Positions 9,014-19,639 of a stretch of DNA of 64,000 nucleotides are shown here, in pieces. Position 1 is the first letter of the stretch. Each line of letters opens with the position of its first letter. The translations under genes and the position numbers were made by a program. This stretch comes from Pomphorhynchus laevis. Taxonomy: Eukaryota; Acanthocephala; Palaeacanthocephala; Echinorhynchida; Pomphorhynchidae. Under the pieces are notes generated by a model. The model had not been told where the DNA came from. It saw only the letters and a program-made list of their open reading frames with translations, and did no database searches. The stretch lies in contig WNNJ02000406.1 in NCBI GenBank assembly GCA_012934845.2, forward strand, positions 124,001 to 188,000. The letters run 5' to 3'.

Positions 9014-9900
9014 TTGCCTGGCTTTTTTGGTTTGAGGGCAGAACATATTCGAGATATGCTGTCGGTAGATCATGGGGCTTTGCTTCAACGCCATACGTCA
9101 CTAGTCAACAACATGATCGCTGGTATTCTTCCGATCGACCTCGTGCCCTTTGTCGCCGGTGTTAATATTATGGCATTTAACAAACCAGATGGAGGGATCC
9201 GCCCTATTGCCATTGGGAGACATTACGTCGTCTTTGCGCTAAGTGCGTTTACTACAAACTGCGACAGCGATTTGTCGACTTTCTCCATCCGCATCAGCTC
9301 GGTGTAGCGATTCCAAACGGAATGGAACTGATAGTACATCAAGCACGTCGGCTATAACAACTTTATGATCAAGATCTCGATTGGGTTTGAGCTAAAACAG
9401 ACCTGGCAAACGCTTTTAATACCCTTAACCGGAAATCTTTAATCAACGAGATCAGTAGGAATTTTTCAGAAATTAGTCGATAGACATCATGGTGCTACGG
9501 CACTACCTCGAGCCTTCGGTTCGGTAGCCTGAAACCTCTTCGGTCACGAAGAGGGTACAACAAGGATATCCTCTTGGTATAATTCTGTTTAGCCTGGAGA
9601 TTAATCCTATTGTTGTCCAGATCTCAGAGATTGAAGGTATCAGCTTAAATAGGTGGTTCATCGACTACGGAATAATCGGCGGCACTCCTGTGACGGTGGG
9701 AGAGGTTCTGGCTCGATTGCTGCAAATTTTTCTGCGATTGACTGTCTATTAACTGGAAAAAGACCGAAGTAATTGGTAGGGCTGATAAGGTCGATTTGAT
9801 AAAGAGCAAATGCCAATGAATCTCATTGGTTAACACTACAAAAAACTTTACAATTCTTGAAAGTCTCATCGGGTCTATGGAACATTGTTCGGGATACCTT
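9014..9900 (+). pseudogene. Family C RT core, broken
   Basis: FGLRAEHIRDMLSVDHG and FNKPDGGIRPIAIGRH are clear at 9014-9210. The palm motifs (NAFN region, QQG region and the FIDYG equivalent of the YLDD box near 9660) are recognisable only across changing frames. It can no longer encode a working polymerase. Confidence 0.6.
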
Positions 9901-10560
9901 GTCGATTTTGTACTACTATTCCTGCATCAAACTCTAGACTCGCTCGAAAATCTCCCTGACCCACATGTTGCATTCATCCTCTTCGTATATGCGCATCCGC
10001 TCCACTGTAAACCATTTAATGCGCACTATAGACCCCGCATTCGCCGAAGAGTTTTTCCGTTTGTTCGACGGCTTGATATTGAAGTGTTTTAACAATATCA
10101 CTTATATTCAGGCTGATAAGTGGGAGTAGATGCAAGCTCGCTTACCGCTGAAGATTGGTGGACTGGACCTTCGAAGCTGCTTCCAACACTTTCAGGCAGT
10201 CTTCCTGTCCAGTGTAGACACTGTCGCTAGCCTATTGAACATTGACACTAAAACTTTCCCTGGGTCCGAATTCCTTCAATCTAACATTCCGCAACATGTA
10301 GGAAATCCACAAACAAATCAACGAGGTATATCTTGTCACATTGACGAAATGTGTGCAGCAGACTATTGGAGAATGCCGATCGCTTCAATACTGCCCGATT
10401 ATGGGCAGTTTCATGTTTACACACGTGTGCTTGGTTACAGGCCGTCCCTAGCAAAGCCACACATATGAACTTGTCACAAAATAAAGTTGTTGTGCTTCTA
10501 CGTCAATGGTTAGGGATGTCTTTCTGCAAAAGTGGTTGTTGATGCAGACGCTGCCTTAGG

Positions 10561-11328
10561 ATGGCAGACAAATTCGGCTTCCACACCCTAACATTCCAGT
10601 TTGGGGGTCACCCCAGCATTCGACATGGTAGCTTAAGGGATACGATCTTTCAAGCAGTGGTTTCTGCTGGATTGAGAGTGGCAAAGGAAGTAGCCAACCT
10701 AGTTCGTGATTTACGGACGAAGCCAGCGGACATTTTATTTTATAAGAACCCTCCTTTAGCAGTTGATTTTGCTGTGACCAACCCCCAACAAAATGCTTAT
10801 ATTTCCATAGCTTCTGAAATCTCTGGCTATGCCGCAAGCAAGTACACCACCTGTGTTAAGGAAAGGAAATATAAACGCAAATTTGAGGAGAATGGATACA
10901 GTTTCGCGGCAGCAGTTGTTGAAACTTACGGAGGATGGAACCCCCAAGGGGAAAAGCTAATTCGTTTCATTGCTCGTTCTATGTCATGTAGAAACGGTAC
11001 CCCGTATTGCAGCACAGCGGGTCAGGTATTTCAGTGCGTGTCAGTCGCACTGATGAGGGGAAATGCTAAAGCGATTCTCAAAAGTCTCGACGAGATGGGC
11101 CAACCCTTACTTGAGAAAAGTCTTGGATATTGTGACAACCCATCTCCGCGACTCTTTTCTATGAGCAACTTTGCACTGCTTGAGGCCCAGACAGTTGAGG
11201 TAGTTCATGACTCCAATATTCGGACAGCTTCTGTCGTCAAAGACGACCATTTGGGTTTGCCACGCCTGTCCTGCGACTCATATCTTCACGACAACCTTCG
11301 GCAAATCACTCCACAACTAATCAGCTGA
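10561..11328 (+). pseudogene. Family C C-terminal domain (nuclease-like), open remnant
   Basis: An open 255-codon segment that continues the same element. Landmarks are PADILFYKNPPLAVDFAVTN, then KERKYKRKFEENGYSFAAAV, VVETYGGWNPQG and CVSVALMRGNAKAIL. In this RT family the block with DxxV, a Lys-Tyr pair and a xVET.GGW motif looks like a PD-(D/E)XK-type fold, so a target-nicking role is a reasonable inference. The same block appears in copy C2 (41870-42030). A start at 10561 is only the first ATG in the frame; the true protein began upstream. Confidence 0.55.
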
Positions 11329-11339
11329 ATAATGCTTCT

Positions 11340-12831
11340 TTGTCGCATCTGCAATCACCAACAATTTAGGAGGGGTCGGTATCGAAACAACCGAATATTG
11401 ATCAACATACTGATGGAACTGTAACATTACCCGGATTATCTCTTGCATCATTTTCGAGCCTTCCATTTGGAAATACAAATTTTAATGAAATTCAACAAAA
11501 TATTTTTCGCACACTTCAGATTGATCCACATACAATTCCAAACCTTCTAAGTAATCATATGGCTCAAAGACTTATGATTAATCCTGCATTGCTTAGAGCA
11601 ATTATGCTTACCAATCCACAAATCCAAAGAGTGATTGAGCAAAACCACGAGGTTTCACAATTCTTAAGCAATCCGGATTTTATGCGTCAAACAATTTAAA
11701 TGATTCGTAATCCCACAACACTACAGGAAATTATGAGAAACCATGATAGGGCTCTGATTAACCTTGAGAGTTTACCGAGCGGGTATAATGTTCTACAGAA
11801 AATTTATCGCGATTTTCAAGAACCGATGCTTAATGCGGTACAGGAGCAGTTTGGCGATAATTCTCTGAATACTAATTCTAGCTCATCTAGTACAGCTAAC
11901 ACTAGCCAAGTAGGAACTGAAAATACAAACCACCTGCCTTACCCGTAGGCATCTCAGAATACTGCAATTCAAAATAATCGATCTGCATCCATTTTAAATC
12001 ATTTGCCATTTAATTTAGTCGATTCGTCTAGATCATATGTATCTAATACAAACCGGTTAGATTCGCCTTTGCAATCCACATCAAGCGAAAACTCTGATCG
12101 GTATTATACGATGAACCCTCAACAGTTACGCCAATTATTAGTAGATGCTGCTGAAAATCCTAGCATGTTAATCGACATGTTGCAGGAATCCAGTTTTAAT
12201 CCAAATATGGATAATTTTATCTGCGATCCTGGTATTCTACTTAATCTGCTGCGTACATGTGAATTTGTACAGGACGAAAAACAAAGAGAACAAGTGCATC
12301 GTGTAATTCATGAGTTTTAGTCAGTGGCCAACACCTGAAAATCGTGCTCTATAAACAAATCCTCAAGCATTAATGCCGATTGTACAAATTCAACAAAGCC
12401 TAATTCGTCTTGGAGACATCCCCACAAGTATATACACAGTTGATGTCTTCAAATATAAGCGGTCTTGTCAATAATCAAATGAATAGTCAACCTACTTCAT
12501 CTAATGTTGATTCTGTTCAATTACCAATCAATAGACAAACAGCTTATGCAACAACAGCATTTCAAAATTTACAAAATTCAAATCAAGACTATACTGCTTC
12601 GTTGTTTCAGCTATTAAACCGTCTTCATCACTAGCAACATCAGCCGACAAATCAACAACCAAGCCAAACTCCAGAACAACTTTACGCATCCGAACTTGAA
12701 CAAATGCAGACAGTGGGATTTCATAACCGTGATACAAATCTTAGAGCGCTTGTTGCATCAATGGAGGACGTAAATAAGGCTGTAGAATATGTCTACGATT
12801 TCAATGCTCAATATAGGATTCGACGGTGAAA
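11340..12831 (+). pseudogene. UBQLN-like: Ubiquilin pseudogene (5'-truncated, intronless)
   Basis: The translation is collinear with ubiquilin, the UBL-UBA shuttle that delivers ubiquitylated clients to the proteasome. An STI1-type repeat is seen at about 11560-11850 (QRLMINPALLRAIMLTNPQ, FLSNPDFMRQT, MIRNPTTLQEIMRNHDRA, LESLPSGYNVLQKIYRDF). A second block includes NPQQLRQLLVDAAENPSM and TNPQALMPIVQIQQSLIRLG. A C-terminal UBA domain is at about 12670-12815 (ELEQMQTVGFHNRDTNLRAL). The N-terminal UBL is absent. In-frame stops occur at 11697, 11946 and 12317, the frame changes after 12318, and another stop lies at 12633. There are no introns. This points to a 5'-truncated retrocopy, though an old genuine gene that decayed is possible. 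No poly(A) tail is visible. Confidence 0.85.
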
Positions 12832-13607
12832 ACAATCGATATAATAACAGTAATCGTTTTAAATATGGATTTCGACGAAAATGGATGCCTAACAGACATA
12901 AACGAAAATGTTCAATTGAAAAAGATATCAATTAATTCACAATATCTTCAGATGACTTCGATACTTTTAAATTTTTAAGCCTATTTTTTTATCGCCATCA
13001 GAAAAGTCTAATTTTTTATTATTTTTACTGATACAAACAGAAAAGTTCAAACATACATGTGTTTCGAAGCTTTGAGTGGTAGCTTAAACTTTAAGGCGCC
13101 TAGATCATACTCCAAGCGCCAATGGTGGGTTTATTTAGTCTATTCAACCCAACAGTGTGGTCTTATCAGTATGGGCATGTGACTGTACAACTTTGAAAGT
13201 ACTTAATCCCTAGTAAACCTTGACACGAAAATCGCTAAATGCACGCTCTTACACGTAGTAACCAGCATGGACAATAAATAGACGCTAAAAATGTTTCAGT
13301 TTCTTTCGTATCCAGTGTATTAGAGGCTGTAATTTTTATGAGTCTAATAATATTTAATTGGTTCGTGTTTGACCGTAGCGTTGTTGAAAAGCTATTTAAG
13401 TGTCTGATATCTCGCGTTGTTGAAAAACTATTTAAGTCTCACTGAATTATCATTACTTTATGTTTAAAAATAAATAACATTTTTAGCAAACGTGTCATTT
13501 AATTTACTCAGATATTTATTTATGTATTTTTAATACAAATAATAATTCTTTTATAATACTTGTTTAGTTTAATTAAAAATTATTTGCATTTCTTTCGTCA
13601 TTTTTAG
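12832..13607. other. Non-coding stretch with a short direct repeat
   Basis: No gene is seen. A ~26-bp unit beginning GCGTTGTTGAAAA occurs twice, at about 13377 and 13414. A polypyrimidine-rich tract ending TTTTTAG at 13607 could be a splice acceptor for the ORF that follows. Confidence 0.5.
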
Positions 13608-13992
13608 AATAAGAAACAATCTGTCAGCATGCCCTTTGAGGATACTACAAATATGCAACAAGGCTTCAATAAGGAATCAATGTATGCTATAAGTTTATTG
13701 TTTAATATAGTTTATAGTTTTATTATTTCACTTAAATATTTGTTTAAAGCTCTCAACTATCGTAACATTTGTAGTTTCATGTTTGTAACATTTGCTTCTA
13801 TATTTGGTTTCGATATTTTTAAATATTGTATTACTCGTTTGTTTATTCCTACGAACAGAGTTGTTGTTTCGATACACATCCTTTTTAGCGATCGTTATGA
13901 AGTTCCCCTGGATGTAATGGATATGGTGAAATATGAAATATATGGTAACGCCGGAGTTGGTAATGAAATAAATCAAGCTGGAAACGGTAAGC
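13608..13992 (+). CDS. Possible exon of an unrecognised membrane protein
   Basis: An open frame runs from just after a TTTTTAG acceptor-like site to a strong donor (GTAAGT at 13993; GTAAGC at 13987 is the alternative). It contains an ATG at 13629 and would otherwise stop at 14006. The product has two hydrophobic stretches, at about residues 20-36 and 48-68 counted from the ATG (SMYAISLLFNIVYSFIISL and CSFMFVTFASIFGFDIF), then a polar tail. I do not recognise the family. It could be a single-exon gene of 125 codons or an internal exon. The exon end would be phase 1, which does not match the GATA exon at 16540 (phase 0), so a link to that gene is not supported. Confidence 0.35.
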
Positions 13993-16539
13993 GTAAGTCA
14001 AATTAATTTTTACTAGCTGTTCACTTCTTTTTTTCAAATGCAACTTATAAGATAAAGGATACAAAATGGAGTTATGATCATAAGATGGGTTTATATTCGA
14101 ACTTATTTTATAATTGCATACAAATTTTCGTTTTAGTCAATTTTCTTATTCTTTCTCCGTATTTGATTAAAATCATTTTAGTAAATACATTGTTTGTTCT
14201 TCTACTTTTGACTAATTTGACTTTTTTAAATTGCTTAGTCGTATAATATAGTATTTTAGATGGATCATTTACATTTTAACAAATTGTTAGAATAAATATA
14301 ATTTAGTACCGAAAAAAATACTTTTGTTATTTTAGCAAAGAATTTGATTATTCATATATTTGTAAATTTGAATAATAAAGAATCAAGTTTAAAAGTAAAA
14401 TAAGACAAATGTTTTCTCTTTATGTTTGGTTTTTCAACTCCCTTTGATCTGTAGAGACGGCTTGATCGATTTTTATATTTTTGCTTGAAAATGTCATTTA
14501 AATTTGGATTTACCTTAAAAATCGATATCATGGGTAAATTAATTTTTCAGTTTAAAATCTCAAGCTTTTATAGAGGCTAATTGTCCAGTTATAAAACATC
14601 CATTTTAAAGTAATAATCGTTTTTAGATAATAAATACATCTAATAATCAATTTTCAGATATTCACTGCCATCTACACACTTCAACAACATTGACTATGTA
14701 ATGTTCAATCAAAAAATAAATCATAATAATCTATTTTTCAATAACAATTAGTTTCCTGGTAAAAAGTGTTAAAAAGCGAATAGCGTATTAAATAGCGTGT
14801 ATAATTGTTTTTAAAACGTGTAAATAATATTTTACGGTGCAAATCTGGGTTTAATGGTTTAAAGAGTGTAAGAAATAATTAAAGTTGGTATTAAAAGGAA
14901 AAATGGGTATTTGTGATAAAAGGAAGATTTAAAGCGGATAAAAGAGTATAATAATTGTTTAAGGGGATTTAAAGAAGTTAATGTTTTGATATACTTAAAG
15001 TTATTATCGAAATCATTTCTGACTTTTAGCAAACTTATGATAACATTTGTCTTTATAAAAATTATTGTTTTTTATTTAATTCTCACGTGTATGAAAAATG
15101 TTATTTTTTATTTTTAATGCTTGAAAAGCAATTATTGTCAATATCGATGTTGTATTAAGAAACAATTAATCTCTGAATAAAAATATTCTGGAGGTTGCAA
15201 ATATATAAAAAAATATTCTTTAGGATTTCAAGTTTTTGAATAAGTTCAAATTTAAAATACTTCTATAAGCAAAATAATCTCGATAAAAACGTTTATACAG
15301 ATTAGAGCAAATACAGACTTACACATTAAGAGAAAATTCCTGTCTCATTATACTTTAAATAAATTGATTTCATTATTTTTATACTGACGAAGATATAACG
15401 TCATCAAAATTTTCGCTAAAATTATTCTTTTCGTTACTAAATTAATTTTCTAAAGACAAACTTTTATACTATAGATGCTCCATCTAAATAAATATAGGAT
15501 GTTACAAAAATTTAAAATATGGTATTCGCTTAAAGGAACATGCCTTTATCACGAATAACAACTATATTGTAGCCGACGAACCCTGGACGCTATAAACTTG
15601 ATTCCGGTGTTGGCTACATAACAATGCAATATCAGAAAATTGCACCAAGTGCAATTTTCTGATAGTAACCGCGCTCTCAGCTATGCGATCTGTGACATTC
15701 AAAGAGTAACTATGCTTCTAGGTTTTAATACTATGGTATCTTCTATCTAATATAATTACACAGCAAGGCGCATGTCAAAAATGTATTGTCTTTGTTAAAT
15801 ATCGTATATTGAATATTCAAGTTTAAAAGAAAAATATTTAAATAAAAAAGAGAGCAAGGGATTGGTAAATCCCTTACTTATGAATATGATCATAAGTGTT
15901 AAAAAATATTTACGATCTACAATCGTAAATATAGAGATAACGTAATATACTCGATATTTTACAAATATTTCGGCACACTGCTATTGCGTTCAAATTGTTT
16001 TACTGTTTGTATAAATTCAGTGAGGATTTTTCTCAATAAAGAAAAATTATAATATTTTAGCATTGAGAAAATCATAATAACAATACATTACACTAGCCAT
16101 TTCGACAAAATAAATTTCACCTATTTCATCTTATCCATAATATTAAAAGCTTTCATTATTTTTCGGTCTTTGTCACTTTTTACTTAAAATGATAAATTTA
16201 AATATCTCTTTGATGTTTATATTTGGATAATCGTATGTTACATAATTTCCTATTCGTACTGTTTAACTACGAACATAATTATGCCCTTATGACGATTATC
16301 GGGATGTATTTGTTATTTGATGTAATTTGTTCGCTAATAATCTAAATTACATTAGCTTATACTTGATAATACCAAATATTAAATACAAATAATTGATGAA
16401 TTTATATATTGATAATTAAAAATATTTTAGCTTCATTGTAGTAGGAAATAAATTGATATTCGCAGACCGTATAGTTAAAATCATTAAGATAAAAATAAGG
16501 TGATGAATAACTAACTTGAATCTTATTACATTACATCAG
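13993..16539. other. AT-rich intergenic stretch
   Basis: No coding signal is seen over about 2.5 kb. The one conspicuous structure is a perfect hairpin at 15630-15664. The segment 15540-15790 is less AT-rich than its surroundings and may be the remains of a repeat. Confidence 0.5.
15630..15664. repeat. Perfect 16-bp hairpin with 3-base loop
   Basis: TATCAGAAAATTGCAC, loop CAA, then its exact reverse complement. It is the longest uninterrupted short-loop palindrome I found in the intergenic sequence. It could be a transposon end, a cruciform or a small hairpin RNA. Confidence 0.7.
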
Positions 16540-16776
16540 TTTGATTCATTTAACATCGTATTTTTAAAATCTGCTTTAGAATTAAATTCAACTCAAATAC
16601 CGAATACGGATACATTCACAGCCACGGATTCATCAATACTAGAATATTATGATTTGGATCGTAAATCTTTTGTCACCAGAACAGACGATCATCCTATACA
16701 GCAATTTAAAGTAATTAATCCAATGCTTCACAATCAAACTGGACGCTCTGCAAATAATATTATATGTGAAAATATG
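16540..16776 (+). CDS. GATA factor, N-terminal exon
   Basis: Acceptor CATCAG ends at 16539 and donor ATG|GTAAGG follows 16776. Both boundaries are phase 0. The encoded stretch ([20 protein letters not shown] to NNIICENM) has no recognised domain. If translation instead started within this exon, no in-frame ATG near its beginning would serve, so an upstream exon is likely. Confidence 0.6.
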
Positions 16777-18649
16777 GTAAGGATGTTCTTTCTGACATTT
16801 TTTACACAATTGACCTAATAATTGACATATGTTTAATCAAATTTTGTAAAAATTAGGAAAGTAATTTAGAAAGTTGGAATTAAAAAATCATTAAATCGTT
16901 AATTTGATTAATAATGTAAATTAATAGTTAAAAATCATACACTATATTTATCTTAAGGCTTTTATAAAAAATTGTTTAAGAACATTTTAAAAAATTCATG
17001 TTGATTATAATGTAAATATCGAATACTGCCTAAATTTGTAAAAAGATTACAAATATCGTAAGTATTTATGTTTTGAAAATGCATTACTTTTGTGTTCTAA
17101 AAATTATATTGAGGAATTAATACTGAAATAGTGTTTCATATCAGTATTAATTTCGATTGCCTTATAACATTTTTTAAAGTATGTTTTAATCACTTTAAGT
17201 ATTTTATTCAGTACACATAAATAGGTTTTTATAAAAACAAAAAAATTTAATAATAAAAATAACAGGTGTGTCAATTTTTACTGTCTTGCTTCTATTTACA
17301 ATATATTCTATAATTGGAAATCGTCTTTATTCCGAAGTTTACTGAGCTAATAAAACATATCTTACTACATGCTTTAATTCAAATTGAAAAGATGACAAAC
17401 TGGTATTAATACAATAAACCTATTCATATGAAATATATAAAATTTTAATCTTTATTTTCCTAGCTTTACGTCGAGGAATACTTTTGCGTAACTTGTGGAA
17501 CTCGAAAGACCTCAATGTGGAGAAGAGATGATAGCGGACAACGTTTGTGTAACGCATGCAAATTATACAAGAAACGAAATGGAGTAAGTTTTGTAATGAT
17601 TTGTTAAAATGAATTGTGAATAAATATTTTAATTACAGAGAAAAAATTATATGTTACAGTAAGGATAGAACAAAGTCGGAATGTATACAAATTGAAAATT
17701 CAAATATGAATTTAAGAACTTATTGAACTTTTCAAATTTTGTTTAATTCTGTTCTCTCCTAAATATATAATTATTTTTTTCAAAGTCAAAACGAACTTGC
17801 ATATGTAACTTGATTTTAATATCTTTAAATCGCTGTTGTTGAGTGACAATTAGAGGTGTTAGGAAAGTCAAAACCAAAATGAAGTGAATCACTGTTATGC
17901 CGTTCATTACAGATACTATCAATGTCAATGGTTAATATTGTTTTTCAGCAACAGCAATAAATTAGATTAAAAAATTATGGCTCTTACCTATAATTAGCTC
18001 TCAACACCGTTCAGACGTATGTTAACGTACAGTGTTCTAATAAGATAGACTCGATAAAATGTAAAATTTAAATTAATACGTAGTACTAAAATAAACGATT
18101 TTATACATTAGTGGCTGTATTTCTCATTATATTATTCAATCTGAGCAGTCGACGTGTACTGACCACACGTAAGATATAATTGATCATAGGAGAGGTTATC
18201 TTTCGTGTATGACATAATAAATGTCATCTTACAATGTTCTTTTTGGCATAATACTATTTTGACTTGTAAATCTAATTAAATGTATCTTTATAATATAATA
18301 TAATCCAAGGAATTGGGTTGATCCTAATATAATTGTTTTGGGCTCCATTGTTAGTTTTATGTTTCGATAAGTTTTGTAGCTATTTTCTGGCTATAAAAAT
18401 GTTTTAAACATTTGATGAACAAAATCATAAAAATTGCTAGCTTTTTGATCAAGGTGACTGCTATTATATTCAAATTTACTGTTTTAGTTTAATCGTCCGT
18501 CATATTTGCACAATAAAGAAATACAGAAAAGAACTCATGCATTTCGACAACCTAGTAGAAAAGGAATACCTGTGATTCTTCGTATACATCACTACGAGAA
18601 TGATGAATTGGACAATTCTCTATTCCAATATATTTCCAATTGCAATTGA
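16540..18649 (+). CDS. GATA-type zinc-finger transcription factor (3 visible exons)
   Basis: Exons 16540-16776, 17464-17583 and 18488-18649 join at codon boundaries (all phase 0) with GT donors and AG acceptors. The middle exon encodes a canonical type IV finger C-X2-C-X17-C-X2-C ([20 protein letters not shown] then [13 protein letters not shown]). The last exon opens with the basic tail ([20 protein letters not shown]) that in GATA factors follows the finger and contacts DNA, and ends after 53 residues. The exon at 16540 encodes a polar, acidic N-terminal region. GATA factors bind WGATAR sites and often specify endoderm, blood or epidermis; the role here is unknown. Only one finger is visible and the protein end is very short, as in several nematode GATA factors. 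More 5' exons may exist. AATAAA lies at 18652. Intron 1 contains a PLE fragment. Confidence 0.85.
17030..17240 (-). repeat. PLE family A fragment in GATA intron 1
   Basis: Reverse-strand similarity to the RT coding region around the [20 protein letters not shown] and YDF motifs, with heavy divergence. It is an old insertion, with both ends lost. Confidence 0.65.
17464..17583 (+). CDS. GATA factor, zinc-finger exon
   Basis: Forty codons between acceptor TTTTCCTAG and donor GGA|GTAAGT. All four zinc-binding cysteines and the TSMWRR motif of GATA fingers are present. [11 protein letters not shown] replaces the more usual NACGLYYKLH. Confidence 0.9.
18488..18649 (+). CDS. GATA factor, basic-tail and C-terminal exon
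   Basis: Acceptor GTTTTAG at 18487. It opens with FNRP, the equivalent of the conserved VNRP after GATA fingers, continues with a Lys/Arg-rich tail and ends with a TGA at 18647-18649. Confidence 0.85.
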   Translation, partial: FNRPSYLHNKEIQKRTHAFRQPSRKGIPVILRIHHYENDELDNSLFQYISNCN

Positions 18650-19383
18650 GAAGAATAAATAACATTTGTTCATTACTGTCTCTTTGTTGTTTAGACAGCC
18701 TGTTTACTTGTGTTACAACATTATCAAAACATTAAATTTTCCGTTACGAAAGAGAATTAACTTCTTATTAATTCTTTGATAAGTAAATAACACATATAGA
18801 CGTATTATTTACTATCGATGTTGCTATGTTTCCAGTCGTAATCCATTTTTTGTTGCTGTTTATATTTTATATGTTCAAAGCTGTCAAAAATGTGATATAA
18901 AAATATATGAATAAAGCTTTTTTAATTATAAATAAACCTTTTCACATTTTTAGATTTTAATACAGTAAAACGATGAAGCTATGATCAACACTGGCATTTG
19001 CAATTCATCGACATCACACCTATTTAAATATTGCTATCTATAACAATAAATTATTAAATATATAAATCAATAAAGTATTATTAAAAATAAATTTAAATAT
19101 TAAAGTTGGATTTTTTTATGGTTAGTAAAAAATATACAATCGTTTAGAATAAGATAGTATACTATATAATAAAATTACAAAAATGAAAATACATCATTGG
19201 TTTTTATGCAACTATGATGATATGAAAGGTCAAGTAATAAGGGTCAAAACTTGATAACATATCAGTTTTTATTCATTACCTTTAATTTTAAAACATATTG
19301 TATTATCTATTAATTGGTTAATAAAAATGCTAGCCTATAAAAATTCTATTTTAAGATAGGGATATTTTTATCTTTAAAATTTA
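18650..19383. other. 3' flank of the GATA gene and an old PLE 3' end
   Basis: 18650-19050 shows nothing beyond AT-rich sequence. About 19050-19370 is a diverged plus-strand PLE family A 3' end: tail of the RT ORF, then the structured block reduced to traces (GGGTCAAAACTTGATAACAT), then the TATTRTCTATTAATTGGTTA region. Confidence 0.55.
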
Positions 19384-19498
19384 TGCTATTTATTAGTGGA
19401 GATAGTAAAATACAAAATTTTATTTAAATATCGAATTTTTGATAGACAACTGCTATCATCAGTATACAATTGTACAAAATATTTTTAAATAAATAAAA
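19384..19498 (-). repeat. Repeat X, left copy
   Basis: Inverted copy of 36740-36862, about 85-90% identical by eye. On the minus strand it reads AAAAATATTTTGTACAAT, then CTGATGATAGCAGTTG, CTATCAAAAATTCGATATTT, then GTATTTTACT and a TAAATAGC end. The GATAG-CAGTTGT-CTATC hairpin directly after CTGAT resembles a worn hammerhead core. It marks the outer edge of the LINE array. Confidence 0.75.
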
Positions 19499-19639
19499 GA
19501 ACAATGTTTTATTGACAATACAACTGATGAAAAAGTAACAAACAATAATACAAAGCCGCGTTCAAGTAATACAAACTTCTCTATTCTTGCCGATGACTTT
19601 TATATCATCCTCTATAACCCTCATGGCCTCAGGTTCAAA

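Larger units (their letters stand above)
8890..11335 (+). mobile_element. Non-LTR-type RT element, family C, copy C1 (broken)
   Basis: Distinctly higher GC than the surroundings. In order: GFFGLRAEHIRDML and NKPDGGIRPIAIG (9014-9200), a degraded RT core with LANAFNTLNRKSL (about 9400) and a QQGYPLG-like motif (about 9555), a KIGGLDLR-type segment (about 10150), and a C-terminal domain (10561-11328). This protein architecture (GIRPIAVG, GVQQGDPLGPLLF, LDD, then an ET.GGW domain) is a common invertebrate RT family that I place among non-LTR elements with moderate confidence. Several frame breaks separate the segments. It starts abruptly at the end of a PLE fragment and stops where the ubiquilin copy begins. 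Confidence 0.65.

Noticed and set aside
13608-18649. Joining the membrane-protein-like exon to the GATA gene as its first exon
   Set aside because: Its donor leaves phase 1, whereas the next supported exon at 16540 starts in phase 0, and hydrophobic segments do not fit a transcription factor.
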